Below are positions 60,252 to 64,000 of a DNA stretch of 64,000 bases, in pieces. How positions within the stretch are numbered: the stretch's first letter is position 1; the number at the start of each line of letters is the position of its first letter. The notes beneath the pieces were generated by a model. The model worked only from the letters and a program-made list of their open reading frames with translations. It was not told the origin of the DNA and did not search any database. The position numbers and the translations under genes are program-made. This stretch comes from CALZIK01 sp945787635 (GTDB lineage: Bacteria; Acidobacteriota; Thermoanaerobaculia; Multivoradales; JAHEKO01): positions 1 to 64,000 of the forward strand of contig CAMYNM010000002.1 in the NCBI GenBank assembly GCA_947259725.1, written 5' to 3'.

Positions 60252-61505
60252 CTACAGAGCCCGGACGTGAACCCTGGATGCAGCGCGATCCTCGCCGACC
60301 TCGACCCAGGCCAGATAGAGGACGTCGCCGACGGCCTCGAGGATCGGAAATCCGCTCGCGCGTGCGGGGCTGGTCTGGGCCACGACGCGGCGCGGTGCCG
60401 ACGAACCACCGGCGCCCACCCGCTGCAGCCGGATCTCGGCGTGGTCGCCGGTCTGCGCCACCCAGCTCACCCGCGCCGAGCCGTCGGCCTCCAGAACGAC
60501 ATCCACCCGTCCCAGGACCAGGCTGCCTTCGACCGCGGCGTCGACGACCACGGGCTCCTGGAAGCTCGCGCCCGAATCGTCCGAAAACGCGACCAGGACC
60601 TTCGGCTCGCCGTTCGACGCGGTGAACCAGGCCACCGCTACCTCGTCCCCGCGGGCATCGATCGCAGGACCGTTGACCGGGCAGCCTTCGATCCGCCACT
60701 CGTCCGCATGCACCGGCGCCGGCTCGGTCCAGCCCGATACCAGGCTGCGCACTGCGAAAACGTCTCGGACCTCTAGCTCCGATCGGTCACGATAGACCAC
60801 GATCGGGCCCTCGTCGGTCACGGCGGCATCCGTGCCGCAGCACTCGCAGACGCGGGCATCCACGATCTCCTCGACTCGGTTCGCCTCACCTACGCGAGCG
60901 CTACGAAGCGTCATCGGCCGATCGTCCAGCATTTCCCGACCGTCGAGCCAAAAGGCCCTCGCGCCCTTACCCTCCGGAACCAACGCGACGAAGCCGTGCT
61001 CGGTCGGCGTATCGTCGGAATTGAGCTTGCCCATCGCTTCCCAGGTCCGGCCGCGATCGATCGATCGGGCCAAGAAGACGGAGTAGGCATAGGTGTGCGC
61101 CGCCGTCTTGGCCAGCCAATGGGCGTACAAGGTCCCGTCGCCGGCTTCGACCAGTTCCGGGAAGTCGGCCCAGTTGGCGAAAAAGTCTCCGCCTTCGGCG
61201 ATCGAAATCGCCTCGGACCAACCCTCGGGGCCGAGCGCCGCAAAGCGGAGTCGGTGGCCGCCGGCACCCGAGGCGAGCGCCGCGGGCTCGAGCCAGGTCG
61301 CCGCGAGGCGGCCACCCACGGTCGCGAGATTGGCCGCAAAGGCACCCACGGCGGCCGGTGGATCGAGAAGCGCCGGAGCCCGATCGGCTTCAGCGGCGAG
61401 GGTCTGCCGCTCGACCTCACCCGCCCCCGGCTTGCAGGACGAGATGGCGACACAGCACAGCACGGCCAGCACCGACAACCGTGCCGCGATGCGAGTCCGG
61501 TTCAT
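60252..61505 (-). CDS. Sialidase/BNR-repeat-like lipoprotein
   Basis: 417 residues with a lipobox ISSC in LCCVAISSCKPG. The rest reads as a six-bladed beta-propeller of the sialidase/neuraminidase superfamily, with Asp-box-like SIDRGRTWEAMG and SDDSGASFQEPVVV. The catalytic Arg triad and Tyr of true sialidases are not obvious, so it may be a non-enzymatic propeller. CECCGTDAAV is an unusual Cys pair-rich segment. ATG 61505 heads the signal peptide. It starts 14 bases after sodC, so the two are probably co-transcribed. Confidence 0.7.
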   Translation of the reverse strand: MNRTRIAARLSVLAVLCCVAISSCKPGAGEVERQTLAAEADRAPALLDPPAAVGAFAANLATVGGRLAATWLEPAALASGAGGHRLRFAALGPEGWSEAISIAEGGDFFANWADFPELVEAGDGTLYAHWLAKTAAHTYAYSVFLARSIDRGRTWEAMGKLNSDDTPTEHGFVALVPEGKGARAFWLDGREMLDDRPMTLRSARVGEANRVEEIVDARVCECCGTDAAVTDEGPIVVYRDRSELEVRDVFAVRSLVSGWTEPAPVHADEWRIEGCPVNGPAIDARGDEVAVAWFTASNGEPKVLVAFSDDSGASFQEPVVVDAAVEGSLVLGRVDVVLEADGSARVSWVAQTGDHAEIRLQRVGAGGSSAPRRVVAQTSPARASGFPILEAVGDVLYLAWVEVGEDRAASRVHVRAL

Positions 61506-61519
61506 TCTCGAAACGGCGC

Positions 61520-62104
61520 CTAGCCGGCTTCGATGACCCCGCAAGCCAGCCGTGAACCGGCCGCTCCGGTCGGCTGCGAAACCAGGTCGTCGGCCATCTC
61601 GTGGAGAATCACCCCCCGACCGTTCACCGAATTCGCACCTTCGCCGAGGGTGATCAGCTCCGAGCTGATCTCGAGATGAGCGGAGCCATCCTCACCGATC
61701 TCGATGTTGCCCAGATCGCCCGCGTGTCGCTCAGCGTCGTCGGGGCTCCCGTGAACCGTGTCCGCCGGGTTGAAGTGGCCACCGGCGGATTTGAAGTCCT
61801 CCGAGCTGCAGTCACCGACCTCGTGAATGTGAAACCCGTGCATTCCAGGCGGCGCGCCCTCGATGTGCGCTGTGATCGTGACCACGTCGCCTTCTTGCGA
61901 GAACATGACCATGCCCGACACGGTCATGTCGCCGCGCGGAGTCAGGGTCGCCATCGCCGTCATCGGCTCGGCCATCGAAGCCTCTGCCATCGGCGCCGTC
62001 TGGGCCGACTCGGGAGCTACTTCCGCCTTCTTGGCGCAACCGGCCGCTACCAGCACCGGCACTACCGCCAGCGCGATCATCTTCATCCAATTCAATCTCG
62101 TCAT
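61520..62104 (-). CDS. sodC: Cu/Zn superoxide dismutase lipoprotein
   Basis: 194 residues with a lipobox AAGC (VLVAAGCAKKAEV). A Met/Ala-rich linker precedes the SodC fold: MHGFHIHEVGDCSSEDFKS (Cu ligands and the disulfide Cys), GGHFNPADTVHGSPDDAERH with HAGDLGNIE (Zn ligands) and the C-terminal SRLACGVIE. It removes superoxide in the periplasm. AGGAGG lies near the ATG at 62104. Confidence 0.93.
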   Translation of the reverse strand: MTRLNWMKMIALAVVPVLVAAGCAKKAEVAPESAQTAPMAEASMAEPMTAMATLTPRGDMTVSGMVMFSQEGDVVTITAHIEGAPPGMHGFHIHEVGDCSSEDFKSAGGHFNPADTVHGSPDDAERHAGDLGNIEIGEDGSAHLEISSELITLGEGANSVNGRGVILHEMADDLVSQPTGAAGSRLACGVIEAG

Positions 62105-62164
62105 TGTCAGGTCCTCCTAGAAACGAGCCGCTAGTCTACACCTCGCGGCAGACGAAGGACCGGA

Positions 62165-62866
62165 TCATCCGTCGGCGCTTTCGACCAGCTCGAGGCGAAT
62201 ACGCATTCCATTGCGCGTCACCACGATTTCGAGCGGAACCGCTTGCTCGTCGTCGACCAGGACGAGATCCATTTTGCCCTTCCACACGGGTCGGCCCGGT
62301 TTGTTGAGGCCGCGGATGGCGTACGAGCGGGTGGAGACGGTCCGGCCACGCCATTCGGCGTTGCCCCGCCCCGAGGGCAGAATCTTTACCGGGTTGAGCT
62401 GGCCACTCGACCAGATCTCGGCTTCGGCGGCTCGGGTGGGAAGCTCCCGCCTGAGAAAGTAGATCGAGGAGGCAAGGTCCAGCGCGTCGATGCCCTCGGC
62501 TTCGCGCTCCTTGCGCTTTGATTCGCCCCGGAATCTCTGTGCGGACCACGCTCGAACCGTGCGCTTTCCCGACGGATCGATCTCGGAGCCGTACAGCCAG
62601 TACTCGCCCTTGTCGCCCTCTTGCGAGGAGATCCGCAGCTCGGTAACCAGCCGGTCGCCGGCGCGTTGCTCGGTCGTGAGCCGGCCTTCTCCGCGGCCGG
62701 GAACGAAGATTCGCGCCACGACACCCTTGAAGCCCCCGAGAGTCCAGCGGTAATCGAACTGTTCCACGGCCCGGAGGGCTGGATCGGGCGCACCCTCGGC
62801 CCCGCGGGCATCAGCGGCTGACAGCCCAGAGACTAAGGCGAGTAGAAACAGAGCACGAACGATCAT
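62165..62866 (-). CDS. Exported DUF3108-like protein
   Basis: 233 residues with a signal peptide (VRALFLLALVSGLSAADARG). The beta-rich body (FDYRWTLGGFKGVVARIF, LDLASSIYFLRRELPTRA, KMDLVLVDDEQAVPLEIVVT) matches DUF3108-type periplasmic proteins, thought to bind lipid or polysaccharide. No catalytic residues stand out. ATG 62866 heads the signal. 60 bases upstream of sodC on the same strand. Confidence 0.72.
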   Translation of the reverse strand: MIVRALFLLALVSGLSAADARGAEGAPDPALRAVEQFDYRWTLGGFKGVVARIFVPGRGEGRLTTEQRAGDRLVTELRISSQEGDKGEYWLYGSEIDPSGKRTVRAWSAQRFRGESKRKEREAEGIDALDLASSIYFLRRELPTRAAEAEIWSSGQLNPVKILPSGRGNAEWRGRTVSTRSYAIRGLNKPGRPVWKGKMDLVLVDDEQAVPLEIVVTRNGMRIRLELVESADG

Positions 62867-62980
62867 CGCAGCGCTGGTCAGAAGCAAGAAGCTCGCCACG
62901 TCGCGGTGGGTTTGATCGGCTCTGTGCTAGCCTTTCGCGGCCCGAAATCCAGCCCCGGCCGACTCCCACGGAGGACTCTC

Positions 62981-64000
62981 ATGCTTCGCTGGTTAGCCAC
63001 CGCCTTCATTGCTCTAGCGCTCCCGCCCTTGGCTCTCGCCGAGCTCAAGCCTCCAGGAGAGTATCTGGGTCATCAAGTCGGCGCCGACCGCAAGCTCGCA
63101 CCCTATCCCAGAGTTCTCGAGTACCTCGAGCAGGTCGCGGCCGAGTCCGACCGCGTTTCGATCGACAAGCTCGGACAATCGACGTTGGGCAACGAGATGT
63201 GGGCGGTGGTGCTGACGTCGGCTTCGAATCAAGAAAACCTCGACCGCCAGCGCGAGCTATCCCGCCGCCTGGCCAGCGGCGCGCGTCTAGAACCCGACGA
63301 GGCCGACAAGCTCTTCTCCGAGGGCAAGGCCCTGGCCCTCGTCACCTGCACGATTCACTCGACCGAGGTGGGTTGCACCCAGATGGCGATGGAGTTCGTG
63401 CACGACTTCGCCACCACCGACGACCCCGATCGCAAAGCGTGGATGGAAGACGTGATTGTGCTCCTGATGCCTTCGATCAACCCCGACGGTCAGGTCCTGG
63501 TCGTCGACTGGTACGAGAAGCACCTGGGCACCGAGTACGAGGGCGGACGGATGCCCTGGCTCTACCATCACTACATCGGCCACGACAACAACCGGGACTT
63601 CTACATGCTGACTCAGAAGGAGTCCCGAGTCGTCAACCAGGTTCTCTACCATCGCTGGTTTCCACAGGTGTTCCTGGACGAGCATCAGATGGGCTCGACC
63701 AGCGTGCGCATGTTCGTGCCTCCGCAGACCGATCCCCTGGCCGAGGAGATCCACTCGCTGATCTTTCGCCAGGCCGACCTGATCGGCACCAACATGTCGT
63801 ACCGCCTCGAAGAGGCCGGCAAGCTCGGCGTCGGCCACAACATGATCTACGACAGCTACTGGCCGGGCGGGACTCGCAACACGGCGTGGTGGAAAAACGT
63901 CACCGGGCTTCTGACCGAGGTCGCCAGCGTGCGAATCGCGACGCCCATCTACGTGGACCCGGGCGAGCTGCGCGGGGGAAGCAAGGGACTCCCCGAGTAC
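62981..64000 (+). CDS. M14-family zinc carboxypeptidase, 3' end cut by window
   Basis: 340 residues visible, exported (FIALALPPLALAELKP). Zinc ligands: the HxxE of TIHSTEVGCTQMAME (about residues 122-125) and the His of FLDEHQMGSTSVRMF. LMPSINPDGQVLVVDWYEK is the typical substrate-side segment, and IGHDNNRDFYMLTQKE follows. GGAGGA lies 8 bases before the ATG. It would release C-terminal residues or act on peptidoglycan peptides; the C-terminal catalytic Glu is outside the window. It probably works with the other exported peptidases here. Confidence 0.88.
   Translation, partial: MLRWLATAFIALALPPLALAELKPPGEYLGHQVGADRKLAPYPRVLEYLEQVAAESDRVSIDKLGQSTLGNEMWAVVLTSASNQENLDRQRELSRRLASGARLEPDEADKLFSEGKALALVTCTIHSTEVGCTQMAMEFVHDFATTDDPDRKAWMEDVIVLLMPSINPDGQVLVVDWYEKHLGTEYEGGRMPWLYHHYIGHDNNRDFYMLTQKESRVVNQVLYHRWFPQVFLDEHQMGSTSVRMFVPPQTDPLAEEIHSLIFRQADLIGTNMSYRLEEAGKLGVGHNMIYDSYWPGGTRNTAWWKNVTGLLTEVASVRIATPIYVDPGELRGGSKGLPEY

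Noticed and set aside
1..64000. CRISPR arrays, rRNA genes and complete insertion sequences
   Set aside because: None seen: no regularly spaced repeats, no rRNA-like stretches, and no transposase gene; the only mobile-element gene trace is the integrase remnant.

Overview
The window is 64 kb of GC-rich bacterial chromosome with tightly packed genes, frequent GTG and TTG starts, and many lipoprotein or secreted products. Gene content (CRTAC1/ASPIC proteins, a DUF4038-type glycosidase, M49-like and S9 peptidases, a GlnRS beside GluRS, a homodimeric-type pyruvate dehydrogenase, PA14-containing membrane glycosyltransferases) resembles Acidobacteriota of the Thermoanaerobaculia kind. That placement is inference from gene content; no rRNA is present.

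Layout. 1-12 kb: the 5' part of an S9 prolyl oligopeptidase, tRNA-Gln, a cupredoxin protein, the coupled pair gltX-glnS, tRNA-Ser(GCT), DoxX, transketolase, a TonB-like protein, an EEP-family hydrolase and a cysteine-rich Crp/Fnr regulator. 12-29 kb: a secreted glycosidase and an Asp/Glu racemase, then a surface-glycan block. That block has a glutamine-amidotransferase/PP-loop sugar amidotransferase fusion, a flippase, a membrane glycosyltransferase with a duplicated C-terminal domain, DUF2304 plus a GT2, and two paralogous PA14-containing membrane glycosyltransferases around an M49-like peptidase. 29-32 kb: a small ferredoxin-like protein, a methyltransferase and a CRTAC1 protein.

32.2-38.4 kb is a decayed genomic island ending at an intact tRNA-Ser(TGA). 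Three 3'-fragments of that tRNA lie inside it, each followed by a similar inner-end sequence, which suggests serial integration of related elements. The cargo is unusual: small secreted proteins with the ...WPVR(G/D)GQ C-terminus of DUF1566/Lcl proteins, an S74-chaperone protein, two GEMM-like (cyclic-dinucleotide) riboswitch candidates, and an integrase C-terminal remnant.

38.4-48.4 kb is a leftward run: purD, ricT (PSP1), a divergent hfq-like gene, pdxA, serS, a histidine kinase and a compact napDAB nitrate reductase set. 48.6-64 kb holds an outer-membrane barrel, a di-heme peroxidase, a TPR protein, trmH, a BI-1 family protein, msrA, the operon aceE-aceF-lpdA (with a lipoyl domain on the E3), a sialidase-like lipoprotein followed from upstream by sodC, a DUF3108 protein and the start of an M14 zinc carboxypeptidase. 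Together the genes suggest a respiring heterotroph that uses protein and glycan, with nitrate reduction, oxidative-stress defence and elaborate surface polysaccharide.
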